From the NCBI GenBank assembly GCA_002363955.1, contig DEXE01000003.1, positions 537,060 through 601,059 of the forward strand: a stretch of DNA of 64,000 nucleotides, given 5' to 3'. Position numbers and translations under genes: made by a program. The notes under the pieces are model-generated. The model did no database searches and had not been told where the DNA came from. It saw only the letters and a list, made by a program, of their open reading frames with translations. Below are positions 1 to 8,232 of the stretch, one piece after another (the first letter of the stretch is position 1; each line of letters opens with the position of its first letter). The stretch is from Methylophaga sp. UBA3192 (GTDB lineage Bacteria; Pseudomonadota; Gammaproteobacteria; Nitrosococcales; Methylophagaceae).

Positions 1-48
1 GTATTTCATACAACGCAGGCGGGCGCAAAAATAGTCCCAGCCCTTCGG

Positions 49-165
49 GTTGTGACTGAAAAAGCCCCTCTTATGTCCACGGATGGACGGTATGCCGGCG
101 CGCCAGGGAGGCGCGCGCCGGTCTGCGCTCCTGGTGCCTTGATTGGTGCTTTTTCAGCTCACAAC
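49..165. repeat. structured inverted-repeat element, MITE-like
   Basis: Outer arms of about 17 bases (49-65 and 148-165) are complementary except for a one-base bulge. Inside lie two more palindromes, GTCCA..TGGAC near 75-90 and a GC-rich CCGGCGCG/CGCGCCGG stem near 92-121. The element is much richer in GC than the flanking DNA and no good gene covers it. It could be a miniature inverted-repeat element or a structured untranslated RNA just upstream of the permease gene. No target-site duplication was identified. Confidence 0.45.
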
Positions 166-244
166 AGAGGCGGAGATGAAAGATAAACACGCCCTAAAGC
201 TGTTCATAAAACAAGCTGTTATATTGCTGGGTAAAAGGATTGTG

Positions 245-1960
245 ATGACCACTGATCAAATCATTATTTTCGCGGTACTGGCAGCAACGCTCGGCTTGTT
301 TATCTGGGACAGGTTGCGTTATGACGTGGTTGCTGTATTGGCATTATTAGCCGTCGCTTTAACCGGTTTGATTCCGGCCGATGAGGTGTTTTCCGGTTTG
401 GGACATCCTGCAGTAATTACCGTGGCGGCGGTATTGATTCTCGGACAAGCACTGGTGAATGCCGGAGTGGTTGACGCTATCGCCAGACAACTCACCCGTG
501 TTGGCAATCATCCCACCCTGCAGATGGCTGCCCTGACTATTACTGTGGCAATCTGTTCTGGGTTTATGAACAACGTGGGTGCATTGGCGTTATTAATGCC
601 TGTGGCAATCTGGATGTCCCGTCAAAGTGGTCATTCACCGTCGATGTTTTTGATGCCGTTGGCATTTGGGTCGTTACTGGGCGGGTGCCTGACGCTAATT
701 GGTACGCCACCTAACATCATCATTGCCAGTTATCGTATTCAAACAGATTCCCCTGCGTTTGGCATGTTCGATTTTTTACCCGTGGGTATAGCGATAACCG
801 TTGTCGGCGTTATTTTCCTGATACTCCTGGGACGCTTTCTTACCCCGCAGCGACAGGTCAATAATAATGAAGAAGAGTTATTTGAAATCAGCAGCTACCT
901 CACAGAATTAACGGTGCCTGAAAAATGTGAATACAGTGGACGAAGTTTGATGGATCTGGTTACCTCTGTTGAAGATGAAGCTGACATAACTGTAGTGGCA
1001 TTGCTCCGTCAAGATGAGCGGTTCAGCACACCCTCCATGTACCGAGTTCTGCGGCAGGATGATGTACTGTTGATTGAAGCAGATTCCGATAGTTTGAAAG
1101 CGTTGACCGATATCACGGGTTTGAAACTGTCTGGCGATAAAACGGATCCTCAAACTGAAGCAGAGAAAGAAACATCTGAATCAATAAAAACCAGGGACTT
1201 GGATGTTGTTGAAGCCATTCTGGCGCATGATTCACTATTGGTTGGAAATACCTTAAGCAGTTTATCGATCCGTCAACGTTACGGGATCAATATCCTCGCT
1301 GTCGCACGGCGAGGTCATCAGCTGAAACAACGTCTTCATCAGATTCGTTTTGTTGCAGGTGATATTTTATTGATGCAGGGCAGTGAGGAGGTACTCAAGT
1401 CGGTCATGGTGGAATTGGGGTGTCTGCCTTTGGCTTCGAGGGGGCTGCGGTTAGGGCAGCCAAGAAAAGTCGTTATCGCTTCACTGGTCTTTGCTGCTGT
1501 TATTGCGCTGATCATGTTTGATACCGTTTCCACGGCAACGGCTATGGTTGCTGGGGTGGTGGCAATGTTTTTTACGGGCTTGCTGCCCGTAACAAAAATT
1601 TATCAAAGTCTGGATTTACCGGTCATTGTTTTACTGGCGGCGATGCTGCCGGTAGGACAGGCTCTGGAAACCACCGGGGGCTCCGAATTGATTGCCAGCT
1701 TTTTGTTGAATCTTGCTCAATCGACACCGCCAGCAGCGACCATCATCATATTGATGGTCGCCACTATGTTACTGTCAAATATTATTAATAATGCTGCGGC
1801 GGCGATATTAGCCGCACCGATAGCTATCAGTGTGGCCAGTGGCATGGATGTGTCAGCAGACCCATTACTGATGGCGGTGGCGATAGGCGCTTCCTGTGCT
1901 TTTCTGACACCCATCGCACATCAATCCAATACTCTGGTGATGGAACCGGGGGGGGTATAG
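245..1960 (+). CDS. SLC13/ArsB-NhaD-type permease with TrkA-C domains, 3' frameshift
   Basis: Divalent-anion/Na+ symporter-type inner membrane protein with two halves of hydrophobic helices (about residues 1-210 and 400-571) separated by two soluble RCK/TrkA-C-like domains (about 225-400). The conserved GTPPN motif (LIGTPPNIIIAS) and the HQSNT motif near the C-terminus are characteristic of the family; the substrate cannot be told from sequence. The ATG at 245 has AAAGGA six bases before it and starts the first membrane helix, so it is preferred to the longer reading from 143. The frame stops at 1960 just after a run of eight G (1948-1955). With seven G the frame would continue through GGYSFTDYWRLGLPLSI to a stop at 2049-2051, which is the expected family C-terminus, giving about 601 residues instead of 571. 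This is either a sequencing error, a real mutation or a phase-variable tract. Confidence 0.85.
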   Translation: MTTDQIIIFAVLAATLGLFIWDRLRYDVVAVLALLAVALTGLIPADEVFSGLGHPAVITVAAVLILGQALVNAGVVDAIARQLTRVGNHPTLQMAALTITVAICSGFMNNVGALALLMPVAIWMSRQSGHSPSMFLMPLAFGSLLGGCLTLIGTPPNIIIASYRIQTDSPAFGMFDFLPVGIAITVVGVIFLILLGRFLTPQRQVNNNEEELFEISSYLTELTVPEKCEYSGRSLMDLVTSVEDEADITVVALLRQDERFSTPSMYRVLRQDDVLLIEADSDSLKALTDITGLKLSGDKTDPQTEAEKETSESIKTRDLDVVEAILAHDSLLVGNTLSSLSIRQRYGINILAVARRGHQLKQRLHQIRFVAGDILLMQGSEEVLKSVMVELGCLPLASRGLRLGQPRKVVIASLVFAAVIALIMFDTVSTATAMVAGVVAMFFTGLLPVTKIYQSLDLPVIVLLAAMLPVGQALETTGGSELIASFLLNLAQSTPPAATIIILMVATMLLSNIINNAAAAILAAPIAISVASGMDVSADPLLMAVAIGASCAFLTPIAHQSNTLVMEPGGV

Positions 1961-2121
1961 TTTTACCGATTACTGGCGACTGGGTTTACCGTTATCTATT
2001 TTGGTGATCCTGACCGCCGTACCAGTTATTTTGTGGGTATGGCCGCTGTAAACTTGTAATCAAGCCTGCTGACCCAATCTTAAAATATTACTCCACAGAT
2101 TTTGTGCGAACAGGAATTAAA

Positions 2122-4338
2122 ATGGCCCAGCAAATTATTCAACTGCAACTCAGCGGTATGCGTTGTGCCGCCTGTGCCAACAGCATTGAGAAAGCCTTGA
2201 AAAAAGCGGCTGCTGTGAAGTCTGTTCAGGTTAATTACGCTAATGAAAAAGCCACTATTCGTGGTGAAAATCTGGATGCCGACAGTTTGATAATAACGGT
2301 CGAAAAGGCTGGCTATGCCGCCCAGTTGATTGATATCGAACACCCGCAGACGGATTCAAACCAGCAGCTGCAACAAAAACAGTTTTATAAGTTTATCGCG
2401 GCGGCCATCTTGTCACTGCCTTTGCTGTACAGCATGGTCGGACATTTCAACTGGACCAGCGGTATACCGATTCCAACATTATTAATGAACGCCTGGGTGC
2501 AAATGGCATTAGCCACACCGGTGCAGTTTATTATTGGCTGGCAGTTCTATCGAGGCAGTTATTACGCTTTAAAAAATCGCAGTGCCAATATGGATGTACT
2601 GGTGGCGTTGGGTACCTCAGCCGCCTATTTTTACAGTTTATGGCTGACTTTCAACTATGGCGCGATGGCGGCGCATGATGGTTTGTATTTTGAAACCAGC
2701 GCAGTGTTGATTACGCTGATTCTATTGGGTAAATGGTTTGAAGCCCGGGCCAAAGGTCATACTTCAGAAGCCATCAAAAAACTGTTAAAACTCCAGCCCC
2801 AACAGGCATTAAAGGAATCAGCTGACGGTCAGACAAAATTGGTGTCAGTCAAAGAACTGCAACAGGGTGATATTGTGCAGATTAAACCCGGGCAGCAGAT
2901 TCCGGTTGATGGTGTCATTGTTGAGGGGCAATCGGCAGTCGATGAATCCATGTTGACAGGCGAAAGCATGCCCGTAGAAAAAAGCGTCAATGATAAAGTT
3001 GTCGGCGCGACTTTTAATCAAAATGGTTTTTTACGGGTTCGCGCTACCCATCTGGGGGAAGAGGCTGCATTAGCACGGATTGTCAGGGTAGTGGAGCAGG
3101 CGCAAGGCTCCAAAGCACCCATCCAGCGTATGGCAGATAAAGTGTCAGGCATTTTTGTACCCGTGGTGGTCATGATTGCCCTTATCACTTTCCTGCTTTG
3201 GTGGTTATGGTTTACCCCCGGCGATATTGGCAGAGCATTGGAAACCATGGTGGCTGTTCTGGTCATTGCTTGTCCCTGTGCCCTGGGTTTAGCCACACCC
3301 ACATCCATCATGGCGGGTTCAGGCCGTGCCGCTGAGGCCGGTATTCTCTTTAAACAAGCCGATACTCTGGAATTAACCCAATCTCTGACCACGATTGTAT
3401 TTGATAAAACCGGCACGCTCACTGAGGGAAAACCCGCCTTAACGGATTTTGTGGTGGCCGAGGATTATGATCAATCGGTTATAGCCACTGTGGTGAGTTC
3501 AATAGAGGCCAAATCAGAGCATCCGCTGGCACAGGCCATTGTCGAGGGTTTAACAGCACTCAGCGCTAAATCAATAGTCATTAATGATTTCAAGTCGCTG
3601 AGTGGTCATGGCGTGATGGCCAGTGTTGAACTCAATAGCCAGCTTTCACAAATCAAGCTGGGTACCAAAAAACTGATGTCGGAAAATGGCATTGATATGG
3701 GGGGCTGGCAACATCAACAACAGCAGTTGGAGCAACAGGGGAAAACGGCCATGTTGATTGCTGTGGATCAGCAAGTGATTGGGTTGATCGCGGTTGCGGA
3801 TACAGTAAGAGAGACGGCAGAAACAGCCGTTATTGCCTTGAAAAAACGTGGTCTGCAGGTTGTTATGTTAACCGGTGATAATCAACTTACCGCTGAGGCA
3901 ATTGCCCGGGAGCTGGGCATAGATAACGTGATTGCAGAAGTTTTACCTGAACACAAAGCTGATAAAATCCGTGAATTACGTCAACAGGGTCAGGTTGTAG
4001 CAATGGTTGGTGATGGTATCAATGATGCACCTGCACTGGCTGAGGCGGATATCGGCATAGCCTTGGGAAGCGGCACCGATGTGGCTATTGAAACAGCAGA
4101 TATTGCATTGATGCGAACTGATTTAAATGCTGTCTCTTCCGCTATACAGTTAAGTCATCTGACCGTGCGTAATATTCGTCAGAACCTGTTTTGGGCCTTT
4201 GCCTACAATTCTCTGGGCATTCCAATTGCGGCAGCGGGCTTACTGGCGCCCTGGCTGGCCGGTGCAGCAATGGCATTCAGCTCGGTTTCTGTTGTGTTAA
4301 ATGCCCTAAGACTACAGCGGGTTAAACATATACAGTAA
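2122..4338 (+). CDS. copA: Cu+-exporting P1B-type ATPase CopA
   Basis: Pumps Cu+ out of the cytoplasm using ATP. One N-terminal heavy-metal-associated domain carries CxxC (GMRCAAC, Cys15 and Cys18). The transport-site CPC motif is at residues 384-386, the phosphorylated Asp in DKTGTLT at 428, and the hinge GDGINDAPALAEADIG near residue 633. About eight membrane segments and 738 residues fit a single-HMA CopA. The ATG at 2122 follows CAGGAA; a GTG 18 bases upstream is less likely. No clear CueR-type operator was seen in the short upstream gap. It stands alone here, but an OprC-like receptor and a periplasmic copper operon occur at 47-58 kb, so this cell manages copper at each envelope layer. 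Confidence 0.95.
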   Translation: MAQQIIQLQLSGMRCAACANSIEKALKKAAAVKSVQVNYANEKATIRGENLDADSLIITVEKAGYAAQLIDIEHPQTDSNQQLQQKQFYKFIAAAILSLPLLYSMVGHFNWTSGIPIPTLLMNAWVQMALATPVQFIIGWQFYRGSYYALKNRSANMDVLVALGTSAAYFYSLWLTFNYGAMAAHDGLYFETSAVLITLILLGKWFEARAKGHTSEAIKKLLKLQPQQALKESADGQTKLVSVKELQQGDIVQIKPGQQIPVDGVIVEGQSAVDESMLTGESMPVEKSVNDKVVGATFNQNGFLRVRATHLGEEAALARIVRVVEQAQGSKAPIQRMADKVSGIFVPVVVMIALITFLLWWLWFTPGDIGRALETMVAVLVIACPCALGLATPTSIMAGSGRAAEAGILFKQADTLELTQSLTTIVFDKTGTLTEGKPALTDFVVAEDYDQSVIATVVSSIEAKSEHPLAQAIVEGLTALSAKSIVINDFKSLSGHGVMASVELNSQLSQIKLGTKKLMSENGIDMGGWQHQQQQLEQQGKTAMLIAVDQQVIGLIAVADTVRETAETAVIALKKRGLQVVMLTGDNQLTAEAIARELGIDNVIAEVLPEHKADKIRELRQQGQVVAMVGDGINDAPALAEADIGIALGSGTDVAIETADIALMRTDLNAVSSAIQLSHLTVRNIRQNLFWAFAYNSLGIPIAAAGLLAPWLAGAAMAFSSVSVVLNALRLQRVKHIQ

Positions 4339-4524
4339 ATGCTAATATCACATAAGATTTTGTACTGATAAAACAACGAACATATTTCAGCGAAAGGTTT
4401 CAACTTGCTGAATTATTACGGGCTTGTTTCACATTGCGTTAACTTTTAGGTATAGATCCTTTCGAAGCTGTTGTAATATCCCTGTTTAAAATATGGACAA
4501 TATACCTGAGTAAAGGTTGGACCC

Positions 4525-6096
4525 ATGACGACAGAAGAACTGGAAAGCAAACTCGAGCAATGGAAGCATAAGTATCTTGAGTTGCTTGCAAGTGATGAGA
4601 AACAAACAACCTATACCCAACTTTTGGAACGTAGTCTTGGACGACTGGCTTTGGTTGCAGAAGGCATTGATTCCGCATTGGACAAACAGCTGCATGCCCT
4701 TCGACGTGAGTTACGCAGCCAAAAAAACGTTGAGCAAATTAGCGATATTCTGGAAAAAATCCAGCAATGCATCAACCTAATGGATGAGAGTCCTCAGAGT
4801 TCCGATGCCTCCGAACTGTTACGACATCTTTTGTTATCCATAAGCTTTCCAGCGGATTCACAGCCCCGTGTTGATAATCTGCTGATTCAACTCAAAGATG
4901 CTTCCAGTCATCAGGCGCGTGAGCTTTTACCGGAATCTGTCAACCTGCTGGAATCAATTATTTCCAAGGCTTCTGTTACACCCGTGGTCGAAAAAAACCG
5001 TTCGGGACTGTTGCAAAAGCTTGGGTTTAGCAAAGTTAATACTGAAATATCACTGTTGTTATGCGGCATGATAGATAATTTGCAGATACCGGAGATGTTC
5101 AATGACCAGCTCCAGGAAATAAAAGCGCAACTGAAGACCGAGCCGGCAAAAAAGAAATTACCGACAATCATTGATTCGCTGACCAGCCTGATAAATGCGC
5201 TAGGGGCTCAGGCACAGCTGCAGCAGCTTGAATATCGCGCTTTTCTGGCGACGCTAAGTGATCGCATTAATGAACTTGATGATCTGTTACGACTGACGGT
5301 AAAGGATGATGAAGAGGCTTTTCAGCAACGCCAGAAAATAAGTCAAAAGGTTGATGCGGGATTGGATGATATTTATAAACAGATTGATGTCACCAGTGAA
5401 CCGCGTGAGCTGAAATCCATTATTCGTCAGCGTTTAACCGCCTTATGCGGTGCGGTCGATGAATATCGTAATGCTGATCAGACGCGTTATTACCAATCAC
5501 AACAGGAAATAAAAAAACTGACCGATCGGCTTCAGGAGTTGGAAGCTGAAACCAAATCGCTACAGGATGGCATACGCAAAGCTCATGAAATGGTTCGTAA
5601 GGACACGTTGACCGGCATCAGTAACCGTCAGGCACTGATGGATGCCCTGGAAACAGAATATATTCGCTGGCAGCGTTACAAACATCCATTAAGCCTGGTG
5701 GTCTGGGATATTGATAATTTCAAACAGATAAATGACAGTCTTGGTCACCTGGCTGGCGATAAGATCTTAATCCGCATTGCCGAAATTTTATCGACTTCCA
5801 CCCGTGAAATTGATTTTGTGGCCCGTTACGGTGGCGAGGAGTTTGTTGGCATATTTCCGGCTACCGCGTTAGCTGACACGGAAGTGCTGGCCAATAAGAT
5901 TCGCGAGGAAATCAACAACACACGATTTTTATATGATGGCAAGCCGGTGCCAATCACCGTGTCTGCCGGTGTCGCTACTTTTCATCAAGGAGATAACACT
6001 GAAAAAGTGTTTAACCGTGCTGATACCGCATTATTCAGAGCTAAAAAGCAAGGCAGGAATATGTGTATTGTTGAAGACGTTGAGGCGAGTCGCTGA
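4525..6096 (+). CDS. cytosolic diguanylate cyclase (GGDEF)
   Basis: Predicted to make cyclic di-GMP from two GTP. The C-terminal GGDEF domain (about 355-520) has the active-site signature GGEEF at residues 436-440 and an RxxD inhibitory site (REID, 427-430) exactly five residues before it, so product inhibition is likely. The N-terminal 350 residues are helical with a long coiled coil (about 310-360) just before the catalytic domain and no membrane segment, so the protein should be soluble. The N-terminal sensory region is not a domain I recognise. No EAL or HD-GYP partner lies nearby. Confidence 0.92.
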   Translation: MTTEELESKLEQWKHKYLELLASDEKQTTYTQLLERSLGRLALVAEGIDSALDKQLHALRRELRSQKNVEQISDILEKIQQCINLMDESPQSSDASELLRHLLLSISFPADSQPRVDNLLIQLKDASSHQARELLPESVNLLESIISKASVTPVVEKNRSGLLQKLGFSKVNTEISLLLCGMIDNLQIPEMFNDQLQEIKAQLKTEPAKKKLPTIIDSLTSLINALGAQAQLQQLEYRAFLATLSDRINELDDLLRLTVKDDEEAFQQRQKISQKVDAGLDDIYKQIDVTSEPRELKSIIRQRLTALCGAVDEYRNADQTRYYQSQQEIKKLTDRLQELEAETKSLQDGIRKAHEMVRKDTLTGISNRQALMDALETEYIRWQRYKHPLSLVVWDIDNFKQINDSLGHLAGDKILIRIAEILSTSTREIDFVARYGGEEFVGIFPATALADTEVLANKIREEINNTRFLYDGKPVPITVSAGVATFHQGDNTEKVFNRADTALFRAKKQGRNMCIVEDVEASR

Positions 6097-6146
6097 GACA
6101 CGCTTAACTTTCCCCAAAGTTTCTGGTCCCGGGCGTTGGAGTGTTT

Positions 6147-6551
6147 ATGAAAATTATGAGCTTTTTCCTGTTATGCCTCTCAGGACCGTTGTTAGCCGCG
6201 AATGATTGCCCAAACGCCAATAACACCTATGAGATTGGACAATGTCTGACACAGCAACTGGAGCAACAGGAAGTTGAATTACAGCATTATCTTGCAGAAG
6301 CCAGAGCACGTTATGCTGAAGATGAGTTGATTGTTGACTCTATCGATAAGGCCCAGCAAAGTTGGCTGACTTACCGCAAGGATCAATGCAGTTCACTTTA
6401 TGATATCTGGAGAGATGGGACCATCCGCAGCATTATGGGATTAAGCTGCTCTATTCGGATGACAAAATTACGTACTCATCAGATATGGCACAGTTATCTC
6501 ACCTATATGGATAGCACGCCAGCTTTGTTACCCGAACCACAAACAGAGTAA
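6147..6551 (+). CDS. secreted LprI-like (DUF1311) protein
   Basis: Small exported protein with an N-terminal signal peptide (about 18 residues ending LLAANDC). The rest matches the lysozyme-inhibitor LprI domain pattern: an early Cys, an acidic helical stretch with LxxAxxxY, then QxxWLxYRxxQC (QQSWLTYRKDQC) and a final SCSIRMTKLRTHQI helix. Proteins of this family are periplasmic or lipoproteins; lysozyme inhibition is shown only for a few members, so the biochemical role here is inferred. The ATG at 6147 is preferred to the GTG two codons earlier. Confidence 0.75.
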   Translation: MKIMSFFLLCLSGPLLAANDCPNANNTYEIGQCLTQQLEQQEVELQHYLAEARARYAEDELIVDSIDKAQQSWLTYRKDQCSSLYDIWRDGTIRSIMGLSCSIRMTKLRTHQIWHSYLTYMDSTPALLPEPQTE

Positions 6552-6575
6552 TTGATTACCTTTGAAATTGTTTCC

Positions 6576-7082
6576 ATGAACAGCAGTATTCAGGAAAAGA
6601 TCTATCTGGAGCATGAAGCAGCCAGATTGTTTATGCGGTTTTATGAAAAGCAGACTGGCATTCCAATGCGACATATCTGGCATAATCTGCCACGCAAGCC
6701 TGATGTCAGCTGTTACCTGAATGACAGCAAGCTGGATCTGGAAATCGCCCATATTTACGGCAGTGAAGCCGAGGCCAGACTCATTCTCGGCAGAGGAGCG
6801 GGTGACAAGATGCTGGCTGCCTTGCATCAGTTGACTCAATTACCGGTCAATCGCCGTTTGATCGCAGCGTTAAATGCTGTACTGGCCAGCAAGGCGGAGA
6901 AAAACTATCATAGCCAACGTGTATGGTTGGTGTTGCGTAATATGAATGCTTTGTGGCAGCAAAAGGATTTTGAAAAGCACCGGTATCAGATAGTCCTGCC
7001 CGAAGCACATCCGTTTGAGCAAATCTGGTTAATAGGGGATCCTAAGGGGCATAGCGGAGCCAGCCGGTTATTTCCTGAATAA
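6576..7082 (+). CDS. PD-(D/E)XK-like conserved protein
   Basis: A 168-residue cytosolic protein. The segment KPDVSCYLNDSKLDLEIAHIY followed by SEAEARLILGR resembles a family of small predicted nuclease-fold proteins in which PD and a following E form part of the metal site. Here the acidic pair is the Asp of KPD and the Glu of DLEIA; the usual lysine after the Glu is not evident, so activity is doubtful. The ATG at 6576 starts before the conserved region; a TTG at 6552 would add eight residues. It has no obvious functional neighbour: it sits between an LprI-like gene and the end of the converging mrp operon. Confidence 0.5.
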   Translation: MNSSIQEKIYLEHEAARLFMRFYEKQTGIPMRHIWHNLPRKPDVSCYLNDSKLDLEIAHIYGSEAEARLILGRGAGDKMLAALHQLTQLPVNRRLIAALNAVLASKAEKNYHSQRVWLVLRNMNALWQQKDFEKHRYQIVLPEAHPFEQIWLIGDPKGHSGASRLFPE

Positions 7083-7096
7083 AAAGGTTTTTTATT

Positions 7097-7483
7097 TCAG
7101 TCCGGTTTTTTATTTGATGTTGGTTTCTCCAAACCACTGCTCAGAGCATGGGTTTGTGGATCATAATTCTTCTGCAGTTCATCTTTTACCGTACCTTTCC
7201 ATAAGGGCACCCCGACAAAATAACCCGCCCGGCCAATCACATGCGCTGCAACGGGTGCCGTCAGAATAATAAACGCAATAATCGCTATTACACGAGTAAC
7301 CACGGTGGTATCAGCAAAATAGACCGCCACGCCAATCATTATCAGACTGGTTCCCAGTGCCCCGGATTTGGTGGTGGCGTGCATTCTTGTCGGAAGATCC
7401 GGCAGGCGAATGATACCGATGGCGGCCAGTAACATTAACGCTGCGCCTGAAATCAGAAAAAAAGCGACCAGTATGTCAGTCAT
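7097..7483 (-). CDS. mrpG: Na+/H+ antiporter subunit MrpG
   Basis: Last gene of the mrp operon. A 128-residue membrane protein with three helices and the family signature RLPDLPTRMHATTKSGALGTSL. Part of the hetero-oligomeric Mrp complex, which exchanges cytoplasmic Na+ for external H+. The ATG at 7483 follows GGAGGA and overlaps the end of mrpF by eight bases, showing translational coupling. A long upstream in-frame extension exists but lies inside mrpF. Confidence 0.93.
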   Translation of the reverse strand: MTDILVAFFLISGAALMLLAAIGIIRLPDLPTRMHATTKSGALGTSLIMIGVAVYFADTTVVTRVIAIIAFIILTAPVAAHVIGRAGYFVGVPLWKGTVKDELQKNYDPQTHALSSGLEKPTSNKKPD

Positions 7484-7748
7484 CACGCGGTCCTCCACGT
7501 TCCAGAAAGCGGGCAAAGCCAATGGCGGCCAGAAAAGCAGTCAGCGCTAATACAATCGCTACATCCAGAAAACTGCTGACTCCGGTATCGATGGCATGAA
7601 CGCCGACAATACCGGCTACGATGGAAGCAATGAGTTCTAATGCGACCACTCGATCCGGCAATGAAGGGCCTTTCGCCATTCTGATAAATGCCAATAGCAG
7701 AGCGCTGGATAGCATCAGATAGACAAGATTGATAATAAATGTGCTCAA
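7476..7748 (-). CDS. mrpF: Na+/H+ antiporter subunit MrpF
   Basis: A 90-residue membrane protein with three helices and the family segment GPSLPDRVVALELIA containing the conserved Asp. The start is a TTG at 7748 (LSTFIIN read as MSTFIIN) preceded by GAGGAG at a good distance. The alternative ATG at 7796 would overlap mrpE by 38 bases and add a hydrophilic leader untypical of the family. Small Mrp subunit needed for complex assembly. Confidence 0.9.
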   Translation of the reverse strand: MSTFIINLVYLMLSSALLLAFIRMAKGPSLPDRVVALELIASIVAGIVGVHAIDTGVSSFLDVAIVLALTAFLAAIGFARFLERGGPRDD

Positions 7749-7758
7749 TGCAGGCTCC

Positions 7759-8232
7759 TCAGCGTAATATTTCCAGTAAACGCTGTTCGATTTCATGCAA
7801 GTCAGTTAATAGTTCCTTTTCATTCTGCAGAAACATCGCATGAATAAACAACACCCGGCGATCATCTGAAATATCCAGCGTTAATGTCCCAGGGGTTAAC
7901 GAAATAAAGTTTGCCACCATCGTGATCTCAAAATCTGACTTGGCTTCCAATGGAAACGCGATAACTCCTGGTTGCATATGCCAGGGCGGGGTCAAAATAT
8001 CAAAACCGACTTTGTAGTTGGCCTTAACCAGTTCCTTGATAAAAAAACCGGCAAACCTAAGCAGTAATGGTAAGCGTTGAGCATAACCACTCAGTGAGGG
8101 TAATTGATTTTGAGAGATGGCCAGAACAATATAGCCCAGTGCAAAACCGAATATAAAATTCAGCCCCCCAAAATTGCCGGTTAACGCCACCCAGCACAGG
8201 GCCAGCACGATATTCAGGAAAAAACCGATCAT
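7759..8232 (-). CDS. mrpE: Na+/H+ antiporter subunit MrpE
   Basis: A 157-residue protein with two or three N-terminal helices and a soluble C-terminal part, typical of MrpE. The family pattern LTPGTLTLDISDDRRVLFIHAM is present. Its ATG overlaps the mrpD stop (ATGA at 8229-8232). It is the non-proton-channel scaffold subunit of the Mrp antiporter. Confidence 0.93.
   Translation of the reverse strand: MIGFFLNIVLALCWVALTGNFGGLNFIFGFALGYIVLAISQNQLPSLSGYAQRLPLLLRFAGFFIKELVKANYKVGFDILTPPWHMQPGVIAFPLEAKSDFEITMVANFISLTPGTLTLDISDDRRVLFIHAMFLQNEKELLTDLHEIEQRLLEILR

Noticed and set aside
3018..3422. 134-codon minus-strand frame inside the copper ATPase gene
   Set aside because: Antisense to conserved ATPase motifs; no independent evidence.
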